Below are positions 8,445 through 17,123 of a stretch of DNA of 64,000 bases, one piece after another (position 1 is the first letter of the stretch; the number at the start of each line of letters is the position of its first letter). Position numbers and translations under genes: made by a program. The notes under the pieces are model-generated. The model saw nothing but the letters and a program-made list of their open reading frames with translations, was not told the origin of the DNA and searched no databases. Source of the stretch: Paracoccaceae bacterium (GTDB taxonomy: Bacteria > Pseudomonadota > Alphaproteobacteria > Rhodobacterales > Rhodobacteraceae); assembly GCA_023259435.1 (NCBI GenBank), contig JALRHZ010000002.1, forward strand, positions 1 to 64,000, in the 5' to 3' direction.

Positions 8445-9679
8445 TTACAACTGCGCAGATCGTAAAACTCATCCAAGCCTCAGGACAGGCGCGGGTCGCC
8501 ACGGATGTGGCAGAGTTACGACTTGCACAAAATCTGCCTCTGATCCAACCCCGTGAGACAGCCACTGAGCCTACGCAAAGCAAAATAGGGGCGCACCCAA
8601 ATAATGGGCAAGTTTCGAGTGTAACGGCGCGACCACAGATCGACCAAGTCGAAACAGAACGTCCACTTTTGCATAGGGGCGAGAAACCTGAACAGGCCGG
8701 TGCGTTAGTGCGGTCTGATAATGTCAAAACACAGCGGATCTTGTTAATGCTTCCTCCGCCAACAACGCGGCAACCCGGACATCCGCCAAAGATTGTAGGT
8801 GAGCCAACGAGTCTACACGACACACAGCTGGACACTCTTCTGACTCGAATGACAGCACGCTCAGGTGCCGAGGCACAACGAGTTGGCGACATGCGCCACT
8901 TTATCACTGAACCAAATGTCGCGCTCCCTGAGCCAAATGCCGCGACAGTGCGCATACGGTTGATCCAGGAATTAGTCAGAACCCTGCAACCTTTTTTAAA
9001 GACGATGGTACAATTAGCTGAGCATGACAGCATCCCGATACAAACACAGGGTCATCGGACTATGCCAGTACTAGGGGCGCCAACCCAAAGTGTAAAAAAT
9101 GACACATTGCAGCTCTCACGCGAAAAATTATCTGAAGTACCTATTTCAATACTTAAACAACGGTTGAGTGCGCCCGAGGTTCGTGCAGTTTTGTCGCCCA
9201 AGAGTCTATGGGTACAGCAAAACTTGCTTGGGCCAACAAAATTACAAGCATCGCTTTTGGGGCAGGGCTCTGGTGTCGACAAAGTAGAAGTTGCATCTAT
9301 CGTCAAATCCAATGAGCCTCTTCCCGCAAGTATACCAACAATCCAAACCGCGAGAGATGTTCAAATTGCGGTTGCACTTTTTGCCCCTGTATTTCTTCCA
9401 TGGCCTAAGCCAACGAATTTTAGCGCTCTTGGTCGCGAACGGACACAAGACCTTGCCGCGCAGCTTAAGTCGTTTTCAATTCAAATTGCTAGCCTGCCAC
9501 AGCAAGAGCATGCAAAACTATCGCAGCGGTTTGGCGTGACGCCGAAACTGTTTAAACTGATCTCGAGATTCGTCAAGAAATTGGCCTCACAGCTCGCCGA
9601 AGTGATGGATTCGGATGTGCTTGAAGGCGCTTTTATCGCGATTATTCTCGGGGATTTTCGAAAAACCCTTTCAAAATAG
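8441..9679 (+). CDS. Pro/Gln-rich protein of unknown function, coupled to the TPR protein
   Basis: I do not recognise this 412-residue protein. Residues ~1-170 are rich in Pro, Gln, Thr and Arg and look disordered. Residues ~170-200 and 330-412 look helical, with a modestly hydrophobic stretch AVALFAPVFLPWP near residue 315. There is no signal peptide and no clear membrane helix. The ATGA overlap with the upstream gene makes co-translation likely, so it is the natural candidate client or partner of the TPR chaperone-like protein. A scaffold or a secreted substrate are both possible. Confidence 0.6.
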   Translation: MITTAQIVKLIQASGQARVATDVAELRLAQNLPLIQPRETATEPTQSKIGAHPNNGQVSSVTARPQIDQVETERPLLHRGEKPEQAGALVRSDNVKTQRILLMLPPPTTRQPGHPPKIVGEPTSLHDTQLDTLLTRMTARSGAEAQRVGDMRHFITEPNVALPEPNAATVRIRLIQELVRTLQPFLKTMVQLAEHDSIPIQTQGHRTMPVLGAPTQSVKNDTLQLSREKLSEVPISILKQRLSAPEVRAVLSPKSLWVQQNLLGPTKLQASLLGQGSGVDKVEVASIVKSNEPLPASIPTIQTARDVQIAVALFAPVFLPWPKPTNFSALGRERTQDLAAQLKSFSIQIASLPQQEHAKLSQRFGVTPKLFKLISRFVKKLASQLAEVMDSDVLEGAFIAIILGDFRKTLSK

Positions 9680-9735
9680 CCCTCTTTGGTTGGAAAACTA
9701 TCCTTACGAATAGTTGTAAAAATAAATAGTTTATT

Positions 9736-9753
9736 AGACCTTGGTCTAAGGTC
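9736..9753. promoter_or_regulatory. Overlapping palindromes, possible operator
   Basis: AGACCTTGGTCT is a perfect 12-base palindrome and overlaps a second dyad, GACCTT-N5-AAGGTC. It lies 50 bases before the large sensor gene in an AT-rich spacer. Confidence 0.3.
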
Positions 9754-9803
9754 GATACAAAAATAATACGAAAAAGCATTGGCCTCCACGCAAGGGAATT
9801 ACA

Positions 9804-12800
9804 ATGCCTGCATTCCAGATCAACAGAATTCTGGCCCAGAAGGGCAATACAGACGGCATTTGGTCCCTGACATTTCTTAGTTTAATCGCGTGTTTGGTTT
9901 TTGTCGGGTTCTCTATCCTTGTCATAGTAATGCAAGCGAACCCAAACCTAAATCTATACAATCCTTATCAATTGCATCCAGCCACGTTGTGCGTGGCAGT
10001 TTTGGTGTTAATCAACATCCCTCTCTCTTATTATCAGATACCCTGGCTGACTAGAAACCTATTGGTTTGGGGTGTGTGGGTTTGCATCGCTGTGGTGGTG
10101 TGGTTTCGATTGGATGGACATCAAATATTCCGATACCAGTGGGTCAACATCTTGATTGGTGATCCAGCGGAAGCGCGGCATTTTAGTTTACCTTCTGCGT
10201 TTTTGCTTTGGATGCTTGCAACGGTTCAGGTGACCAATCTTGGTCGCCGCCTAACGGGTATTCGGCGCTGGGTGTCATTCTGTGCTATTTGCATGGTTTT
10301 GTTCGTTTCGTTTGGACAGCTTTTGCTAGAAATTGACTCACACGGTACGGATTATTTCTATGGTCTGTCGCTATCCTCTGCATTTATAATAGGCCTAATG
10401 GCCATTGTTATGGCGCAGTTCAGCCTTGCAAAAACTGTCTTTTTTGATCCTGAAACTCCGATAGCGAACCGTATCAGTATTGCTGCAATCCTTTTTGGCA
10501 TGTTGGGAATTGTTATTGGTCGCATGCAAGGATGGGATATTTGGTTACTCTGGCTTGGTGTTTTCGGATTTACGATGACTGTTGTTGTTGTGCTAGATCA
10601 AGGTGTTCGCACACTTGAGCGAGCAGCCATTCACGGTAACACCGAGGATAACAGAATTCACTTTGCCGTGTTTGATCAAGCGTCAGGCAGAGATGCTTTT
10701 GAAAAATTACAACTTTCTCATGCGCGTGCCTATTATATTCACTTTTTGGTGGTTTTTGCTTCGACAATCTGTGCGGTTTATCTTGCGCGTCTGTACACCG
10801 AACCAGTTGCCTCTCTTTGGTGGGCTAACGGATTAATTGCTGTTGCTCTTGCGTCGTTCGTTCCGTTGAATTCATTTGGCATAATATTAGTCAGCATTTG
10901 TGCAATGTGTTTGGGAAATATGACTGTCGGCAATGCATTTGGAACCTCGCTGTTCTTTTCTGTTCTGAATACTACCGAGGCGGTCATGGTGTCGTTCTTG
11001 TATCGACGCTACATTCTGCCCAAACCAACAATTCTTATACAGCCCAGACCTTTTGAAGCGGTGTTCTTGTCTATTAAGTTTCTTGGGGGATTGGTTCTTA
11101 TTACGTGTTTGACTGCTGGAGTAGCTAGTCAATATATTCATAGAAGTTTTGTGCAAGCGGTTTCCGTCTCATATTTTGAATGGTTTTTTGGGGCGGTTTT
11201 GGGTCATATCGCAGTTGCCTTGTTGACCTATGAACTTTTACGCTCTGGCGGTACTATTCGTCATCCAAAGCATAAAGAATTCTTAGGCGAATGGACATTT
11301 CGTATCGGGATATCTGTTGCAGCAGTTATCCTTGTTTTTGCGGCCGGCGTAGAAATTAACTATGTCCAGGAAATTTCCGGTATTTTGTTGGTAATGGTGT
11401 TTCTCGCTCCTTTACTGCATACTAATATGACAGATATTGGCGTCACCTTTGGTCTTATGGTCCTTGTGCTGTATTTAGGTGGCCTGCACCCTCTCTTGCG
11501 TCCAGAAAACTTAAATTTTGTAGTTCTTTACGCTTTTTCAGGGGGATTTCTTTTCTCACTCAATATCCTAAAAGAGTCTCTTATTGGTCGGTTTCATGAC
11601 CAAGAAAATGTCATGCAAACAGCGCCTTCTTTGCTCGTAACACTTGATAAAAATGCCCGCGTTACAAGCATTTCCAATAGAATGGCTGATCTGTTGGGGC
11701 GGCCAATTGGAAATAGCTTGGGCCTTACTTTGCCCAAGTTAGGATTTCAGACTCTTTCGGATACAGGGTTTTTTCTGGACAATACATTTTTTAATAACAC
11801 TGGTTCCGATGAGCATAGGTTCGAAGCAGTTTTGCACACTGACAACGCAGAACCTATTTATCTGCTCGGTCATCTGGTGATAAACTCTGACGAAGACCTG
11901 TCCTTCGACGCTGTTGTGCAATTCACTGAAATTCAAGAGATCGAAAAGTCGCGTCAACAAGCTTCGTTCATATTGAACAACAGTGGTTCTTTTTTAATCA
12001 CGCATACCAAAGACGGGGTTATCCTTAACGCTTCAAAAGAATGGTTTGCGGCATCGGGATTCATCGCGTCCGAGGTGATCGGATCAAATATGCGCGACTT
12101 TTTCGGGATTGAAGACACCCAAGGCAATAGTTTCGATCTGAGTGCTGAAAACACCCAGAACGGTGAGAATATTTTGACGGGGCAAAAAAAATCAGGGGAG
12201 TTTATGATCTTGCAGCGCAAAAAAATAATCCTCATTGATGCGGAACAAGACGTATACCTGACAGCATTGCAAGATATCACAGAGTTAAAACGTGAGATTA
12301 TCTTAAACGAGAATTTGCTAAACCGCAGTGCTGCGGTCATTCTCTCGCAAGACGCAGATTTGAAAATCCGTTCTTGCTCTGATGCGTGGATTGCGCAGTT
12401 TGGGTATTCTCGCGAAGAGACAATTGGGGCAGATATTCTAGATTTCATGAATGAAGAGAGCGCCAAGAACTCTTTGGCCCTGCGAACAAGCCAAGATCTT
12501 AGAACAGAAGTATTTTCGAAATACATCTCTACGAAACGCACGCTTGTCACAAAATCTGGCGAAGAAAGACTGGTCGAATTGAAAATATCAACTGACGTAA
12601 AGGATGATATTTTTACTCGGACGATCGTAATTTTAGACATTACCGATGCCATGAAAGAACGCCTTGATTGGGATGATCTAGCACACCGAGATAAGGCAAC
12701 AAACCTTTTGAATGGGCGCGGTCTTTTGCGAAATTACGATCAAGAGCAGGAACATATGTATGCCTTTGTGCGATTGAATTTGCCGCACAGATTCCGCCGT

Positions 12801-13994
12801 GGGTTTGAAGGCTCTGTTGAAATCGACATTCTGGGTTCGCTTTCTGAAATTTTACAGAGCCTTGTGCCGGTAGACGGGATGGTGGGTCGGATATCAGATC
12901 AAGATTTTGTTGTGATTTGTCCATGGAACTCTTGGCAGATAGCCCAAGATTTTGCTCAAAAAGTTGGTCACGGCTTTAGTACCATGAGGTTTATATTTCA
13001 TGGTGTTAAACATGATTGTAAGTTTGGGATTGGGCTTGCTCGCTCTGGGTCTGGGATGCCGTTTACCGAGGCTTTGCGTTTATCCGAGGTTGCCGCCAAT
13101 GATGCATTGACGGAAAAGAAAAATTCAATCGTGAAAGTGGACAAAGCCTTTTTGGCACGGCACGATGAAAAGGGGACTTTTATTAGTGACCAAGATGTCG
13201 CGAATGCTTTTTTGGATGGGGAAATTACGTATTCACTTCGACCAGTCATAGATAAAAAAGAAAACAAAATTTTCGCTTTCGACGCGCGACTTATTTGGCA
13301 ACGCGATGATGGTAAATACATCGATCCCGAGTTGTTTTTACCACAGTTTATCCGCGTTCAAAATAGGCCAGATGTATTTGCGGCATGGGATCACCTTATC
13401 TCAAAAGTGTTTGATCATTTGGCTGAATTTTCGGGGTGTCGCATTTCCACGAACATACCTGCTCACGATTTGAATTTCGATGGGGCCGCGCAGAGGTTTA
13501 ATCAGAGACTCAAAGGTTTGATTGGCTCAAAGAGCATTAAAATTATGGTAAATATCGGCTCTGATCTTGGTGAAAACTTTATCGATCAAGACGCGCTAAA
13601 GCGCCAATTGATGTTCCTCAAGATGCATGGGTATTCTGTAGCGCTAAGCGAAAATGATTTGGATAGACTCAGAATTGAAAGTTTGTTGAAATATCCGATT
13701 GATACGCTGCGAATTGGTGGAGCGTTGATAAAAGCGGCGGAGTCAGATCAAAAAAGTTACGACATGCTACAAGCGCTCGTTCAATCTTTCCAAGCGCAAG
13801 GTTTGACTGTTATTGCTACTGATGTGAAAACGCCTTCGCAAAGCGCACTTTTGACAGATATCGGAATTCATCTCCAGCAGGGTCTGTTTTATACACGATT
13901 TGACCCCCGTCGCCCCGTTCTGTCTGATCTGCATGTTATGTCAGAAACTCACCACGAGTTAGTGCACAGTAAATCACTGAGCGCGAAACACTAG
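9804..13994 (+). CDS. Large membrane sensor with MASE1-like, PAS, degenerate GGDEF and degenerate EAL domains
   Basis: A 1396-residue protein with ribosome site AAGGGAA. Residues ~15-275 hold about seven membrane helices. Residues ~305-560 hold a second block containing PVASLWWANGL, typical of the MASE1 sensory domain. PAS-like segments follow at ~595-705, 710-825 and 825-950. A GGDEF-fold domain at ~965-1110 has SDQDF (1031-1035) in place of GG(D/E)EF. An EAL-fold domain at ~1125-1385 has Asp1160-Ala-Arg instead of EAL. Both c-di-GMP catalytic sites therefore look lost. It is more likely a c-di-GMP or protein-binding receptor. The coding sequence looks more AT-rich than its surroundings. Confidence 0.85.
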   Translation: MPAFQINRILAQKGNTDGIWSLTFLSLIACLVFVGFSILVIVMQANPNLNLYNPYQLHPATLCVAVLVLINIPLSYYQIPWLTRNLLVWGVWVCIAVVVWFRLDGHQIFRYQWVNILIGDPAEARHFSLPSAFLLWMLATVQVTNLGRRLTGIRRWVSFCAICMVLFVSFGQLLLEIDSHGTDYFYGLSLSSAFIIGLMAIVMAQFSLAKTVFFDPETPIANRISIAAILFGMLGIVIGRMQGWDIWLLWLGVFGFTMTVVVVLDQGVRTLERAAIHGNTEDNRIHFAVFDQASGRDAFEKLQLSHARAYYIHFLVVFASTICAVYLARLYTEPVASLWWANGLIAVALASFVPLNSFGIILVSICAMCLGNMTVGNAFGTSLFFSVLNTTEAVMVSFLYRRYILPKPTILIQPRPFEAVFLSIKFLGGLVLITCLTAGVASQYIHRSFVQAVSVSYFEWFFGAVLGHIAVALLTYELLRSGGTIRHPKHKEFLGEWTFRIGISVAAVILVFAAGVEINYVQEISGILLVMVFLAPLLHTNMTDIGVTFGLMVLVLYLGGLHPLLRPENLNFVVLYAFSGGFLFSLNILKESLIGRFHDQENVMQTAPSLLVTLDKNARVTSISNRMADLLGRPIGNSLGLTLPKLGFQTLSDTGFFLDNTFFNNTGSDEHRFEAVLHTDNAEPIYLLGHLVINSDEDLSFDAVVQFTEIQEIEKSRQQASFILNNSGSFLITHTKDGVILNASKEWFAASGFIASEVIGSNMRDFFGIEDTQGNSFDLSAENTQNGENILTGQKKSGEFMILQRKKIILIDAEQDVYLTALQDITELKREIILNENLLNRSAAVILSQDADLKIRSCSDAWIAQFGYSREETIGADILDFMNEESAKNSLALRTSQDLRTEVFSKYISTKRTLVTKSGEERLVELKISTDVKDDIFTRTIVILDITDAMKERLDWDDLAHRDKATNLLNGRGLLRNYDQEQEHMYAFVRLNLPHRFRRGFEGSVEIDILGSLSEILQSLVPVDGMVGRISDQDFVVICPWNSWQIAQDFAQKVGHGFSTMRFIFHGVKHDCKFGIGLARSGSGMPFTEALRLSEVAANDALTEKKNSIVKVDKAFLARHDEKGTFISDQDVANAFLDGEITYSLRPVIDKKENKIFAFDARLIWQRDDGKYIDPELFLPQFIRVQNRPDVFAAWDHLISKVFDHLAEFSGCRISTNIPAHDLNFDGAAQRFNQRLKGLIGSKSIKIMVNIGSDLGENFIDQDALKRQLMFLKMHGYSVALSENDLDRLRIESLLKYPIDTLRIGGALIKAAESDQKSYDMLQALVQSFQAQGLTVIATDVKTPSQSALLTDIGIHLQQGLFYTRFDPRRPVLSDLHVMSETHHELVHSKSLSAKH

Positions 13995-14869
13995 GCTATA
14001 TTATAAAAGCCTCGCGCGGTTTCATGGAACACGTCTTTGCGCGCGTCTTTTGGGATGAGGCCATGCAGAGATGTGAACAACCGAGCGTAATCAGAATACA
14101 GGCTATCAACTGGAAAATTTGATCCGAACATAAGTCGGCTTGGCCCGAACTGATCCAAACAGGTTTGAACGATTGGTGCGATCCGGTCGGGTGTCCAAGT
14201 GTGATCAAACATCCCAAGGCCCGACAATTTGCATGTGACATTTGGCAATTCCGATAACTGGAACAAAGACTCTTGCCATTGCTGTAGTCCTTCGCGTGAT
14301 CGATCATGCGGTGAACCGGCATGACATAAGGCGATCTGTGTCGTCGGGGTCTGTTCAAGCACGCGTGCCATGGCGGGCATCTGCTCTGGCAAAAGCTGTA
14401 GATCAAAACTTAGACCGCGTTCGCCGATTTCTTGCAGTCCCTCAAGGAAACGTGGGTTTTCAATAAGCGCACCTGTCCCAGTTTGGGCATCTTCGCTCGG
14501 TGCGCGTCCAACGATTTGGCGAACTCCACGCACAGACGGCAAGGCGCTCAGCCTGTCCAATTGGTCGGAACGGTCTGGCGCTGTTAGGTCGCAAAACGCG
14601 ACTTGGACCAAAGACCATTCAGGATTGCTCTGTGCCACCTGATCTACCCATGTTGCTTCTGTCAAAGGATCCTCTGCGCCGACTTGGATATGTACGGAGG
14701 CACCAACACCATGCCGTCTTGCATCGCTGGAAAATTCGTCCAACAGGTAATTGCGTTGAATTGGCGTGGGATCGCCAAAAAAGCGCGGGACCCCCTGCGC
14801 CATTAGCCACGGATAATGGACCGCAGACAAATCCCAAAGATGATGATGAGCGTCTATATAGCCGGTCAT
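13991..14869 (-). CDS. Amidohydrolase 2 family protein (lactonase-like TIM barrel)
   Basis: A 292-residue metal-dependent hydrolase. The N-terminal IDAHHHLWDL gives the His-x-His metal motif. HIQVGAED, LCHAG and the late MFGSNFPVD give the remaining barrel ligands, the latter with the catalytic Asp. Close relatives include L-fuconolactonase and 4-sulfomuconolactonase types, so hydrolysis of a sugar-derived or sulfonated lactone is a reasonable guess. Its stop overlaps the stop of the large sensor gene on the other strand. Its start overlaps the upstream SnoaL-like gene by 4 bases, so the two form the left arm of the catabolic locus. Confidence 0.85.
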   Translation of the reverse strand: MTGYIDAHHHLWDLSAVHYPWLMAQGVPRFFGDPTPIQRNYLLDEFSSDARRHGVGASVHIQVGAEDPLTEATWVDQVAQSNPEWSLVQVAFCDLTAPDRSDQLDRLSALPSVRGVRQIVGRAPSEDAQTGTGALIENPRFLEGLQEIGERGLSFDLQLLPEQMPAMARVLEQTPTTQIALCHAGSPHDRSREGLQQWQESLFQLSELPNVTCKLSGLGMFDHTWTPDRIAPIVQTCLDQFGPSRLMFGSNFPVDSLYSDYARLFTSLHGLIPKDARKDVFHETARGFYNIA

Positions 14870-15870
14870 GTGCGTGGTACCTCTTGCATTCTGCTTAGGA
14901 TATCGACGCCCATCTGCTTCCAGAAATGTAGAAGGTCAATAAAGATCCAATTTTCAGCAAGTTTGTCACCTGCGCGTCTGTAAATATCTATGACCCGAAA
15001 TTCGCCCTGCTTACCTGTGCTTGGAAAGCCCATAAAGTCGCCTGACAAGGTTGCTGTGAAATTTGGCCAGCCAAAGAAACCACCAAAGTGGCCCTCTGTG
15101 ACACGGCAGATGTGTTTGGTTTTGGAACGATCGGAAAAGGCCCTGCGGAATGGGCCCGAGTGCTGTTGCGCATAGCGTTCGATGGTATAAGTCGAGCCTA
15201 TCCCTGCGGGTCCCCACCAGAGCATATCTTCGTGCCATGTGCGGCGTAGTTCGTCTTCTAACGTCATGCCACTTTTCCATTGGCCAAGGTCCGAGATCAT
15301 TGCATTGATAGCGGATCGGGTTTTTTCGCCCTCTTCCTGAGGTGCGTTTTCATACAAAAGCGCATCATGCGTCATTGGGCCGGGCTGCACCAAATGCGCA
15401 CCGGTCTGTGGCGGAAATGGGTTTAGGCCCAACTGCATCATTAAATGAGGTATATCAAAGTACATCGCGGTCTCGGCGATTTTTCCATCCTCGACGCGAT
15501 GAAATTCGCAATAGCGCAGCATCGCGATTTTCCCGCTTATCGGTAGGCCCAGCCAGCTATCGTCCATCAATCCCATTAAATGCCCCATGGACACGACCCA
15601 CGTGGTTTGAAAGCCATCTATTTCGTTTTGGCCCCCAAAGAATGCGTCTTGTCTGCGTTGCATATGGCGCAAAGCGCCTTTCAGCGGCATCCAGAACTCT
15701 GATGCCACTTTGGCTGGATCTGTCATTTCATCAAACGGATGAAAGCCGCGCCATAGATAGGACTGCGCACAATAGCTTTGCATTACGGCGACTTGATCAT
15801 CTCCGCGGGCCGCATCCAGATCATCATAAAGGGCGCGAACTAGGTTTTTTGCGTCTGACAGGTTTTGCAT
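14866..15870 (-). CDS. Tandem SnoaL-like (NTF2-fold) protein
   Basis: A 334-residue protein from the preferred start at 15870; an upstream in-frame ATG would read through the operator region. Two SnoaL-like/NTF2-fold domains are visible, each ending with a similar helix (EFHRVEDGKIAETAMYFDIP near 140, and AENWIFIDLLHFWKQMGVD near 310). Such folds act as polyketide cyclases, isomerases, hydrolases or small-ligand binders. The C-terminal half closely resembles the paralogues at 20338 and 22894. It is the first gene of the left arm and is transcribed away from the ABC genes. Confidence 0.7.
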   Translation of the reverse strand: MQNLSDAKNLVRALYDDLDAARGDDQVAVMQSYCAQSYLWRGFHPFDEMTDPAKVASEFWMPLKGALRHMQRRQDAFFGGQNEIDGFQTTWVVSMGHLMGLMDDSWLGLPISGKIAMLRYCEFHRVEDGKIAETAMYFDIPHLMMQLGLNPFPPQTGAHLVQPGPMTHDALLYENAPQEEGEKTRSAINAMISDLGQWKSGMTLEDELRRTWHEDMLWWGPAGIGSTYTIERYAQQHSGPFRRAFSDRSKTKHICRVTEGHFGGFFGWPNFTATLSGDFMGFPSTGKQGEFRVIDIYRRAGDKLAENWIFIDLLHFWKQMGVDILSRMQEVPRT

Positions 15871-15895
15871 CTTGTATCTCACTGCAGTTTTGGAA

Positions 15896-15915
15896 TTTTG
15901 CATACGCTTGCAAAA
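15896..15915. promoter_or_regulatory. LacI-type operator, copy 1
   Basis: TTTTGCATACGCTTGCAAAA, a near-palindrome with the central CG typical of LacI-family sites. It is the exact reverse complement of copy 2. It lies 26 bases upstream of the left-arm SnoaL start. The natural ligand is the LacI-family protein encoded at 24710. Confidence 0.8.
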
Positions 15916-15949
15916 AAGTCTTGCCAAGAAACGATTCACATGTCTAGTC

Positions 15950-15969
15950 TTTTGCAAGCGTATGCAAAA
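15950..15969. promoter_or_regulatory. LacI-type operator, copy 2
   Basis: TTTTGCAAGCGTATGCAAAA, the reverse complement of copy 1, with centres 54 bases apart (about five helical turns). It lies just upstream of the ABC ATPase gene, so each divergent promoter has its own site on the same face of the helix, which would suit cooperative repression. Confidence 0.8.
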
Positions 15970-15997
15970 TTAATGTGAATCCAAGCAGGGGGTGCTT

Positions 15998-17050
15998 ATG
16001 GCTGAGATCCAGCTTCGCAATTTGACAAAGCGATGGGGAGACTTCGTTGGGGTTCACAAGTTTGACCTGACGATCAAGGATCGTGAATTTTTGGTACTTT
16101 TGGGGCCGTCCGGATGCGGAAAGACGACAACCATGCGCATGGTTGCAGGTCTGGAAGAGGTGACCGAAGGTGAAATCTTGGTTGATGGAAAAGTGGTCAA
16201 CGACCTAGAGCCAAAAGACCGTGATGTGGCGATGGTGTTCCAAAGCTATGCGCTTTATCCCAATATGAACGTCTATGATAACATACGCTTTCCCTTAAAG
16301 GTCAGAGGTGTTGATCCAGCAACGCATGATGAAAAAGTGCGGCGTGCCTCGGCCATGGTTGAGCTGGATGATTTTCTTCATCGTAAGCCGGCCGAGCTTT
16401 CAGGTGGACAACGGCAACGTGTCGCTTTGGCCCGCGCAATCGTACGTGAGCCGAATGTTTTCTTGATGGACGAGCCTCTCTCCAACTTGGATGCTAAATT
16501 GCGTGTTTCGACGCGTGCGCAAATCAAAAATCTTAGCCATGAACTTCAGGTTACAACAATCTACGTGACCCATGACCAAATCGAAGCCATGACCTTGGCT
16601 GACCGTGTTGTTGTCATGAACAAAGGTGTTGTTCAGCAAGTCGGCAGCCCAACAGAGATTTACGACAAGCCGGCCAATACATTTGTTGCAAGTTTTATCG
16701 GCAGCCCTGCGATGAACTTGATTGACGGGCAGGTTGAAAATGGCGTGTTCCGCGCCCCTGACGTAGAGATTGGTAGATTTGACGCCCCAAATGGTGTCGC
16801 AACCTTGGGATTCCGCGCAGAAGACGCCGCGATTGCAAGTGGAACATCGGGTGAAATCACGTCCAAGATTTATGCCGTCGAGCTATTAGGCGATGCCACG
16901 ATGATTTCTGTCAAAGTTGGCGGCGCTTTGGTGTCGGTAAAAGCGGACAAAACTTTCCGCGCCCAGATCGGAGATATGATTTCGATCTCGGTGCCAAACG
17001 AAATCTGTCACCTCTTTGATGGTCAAAGCGGAGACCGGATCGGGGCCTAA
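15998..17050 (+). CDS. ABC importer ATPase, UgpC/MalK type
   Basis: A 350-residue ATPase of the CUT1 carbohydrate-type importers. Walker A is GPSGCGKTT, the Q-loop is VFQSYALYPNM, the signature is LSGGQRQRVALARA, Walker B is VFLMDEPLSNLDAKLR, and the switch His is in YVTHDQIEAM. The C-terminal ~110 residues form the regulatory TOBE-like domain. ATG 15998 was preferred over GTG 15992 because AGGGGG lies at good spacing. It energises the two permeases and binding protein that follow. Expression should respond to the LacI operators just upstream. Confidence 0.93.
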   Translation: MAEIQLRNLTKRWGDFVGVHKFDLTIKDREFLVLLGPSGCGKTTTMRMVAGLEEVTEGEILVDGKVVNDLEPKDRDVAMVFQSYALYPNMNVYDNIRFPLKVRGVDPATHDEKVRRASAMVELDDFLHRKPAELSGGQRQRVALARAIVREPNVFLMDEPLSNLDAKLRVSTRAQIKNLSHELQVTTIYVTHDQIEAMTLADRVVVMNKGVVQQVGSPTEIYDKPANTFVASFIGSPAMNLIDGQVENGVFRAPDVEIGRFDAPNGVATLGFRAEDAAIASGTSGEITSKIYAVELLGDATMISVKVGGALVSVKADKTFRAQIGDMISISVPNEICHLFDGQSGDRIGA

Positions 17051-17078
17051 GCCTCGTAACGCCCCAAACGGGCAAACT

Positions 17079-17101
17079 GATCCGTGCGTGCACGACGGAT
17101 C
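17079..17101 (+). other. Hairpin between ATPase and binding-protein genes
   Basis: GATCCGT and ACGGATC pair around a GC-rich loop that can itself fold. There is no T-run. It may act as an mRNA processing or stabilising structure rather than a terminator. Confidence 0.4.
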
Positions 17102-17123
17102 TTAAAACACAGGGAGAGAGACT

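Noticed and set aside
14866-15957. Longer N-terminus for the left-arm SnoaL-like protein
   Set aside because: The extra 29 residues are encoded across the operator and look unlike the family; ATG 15870 gives the expected N-terminus.
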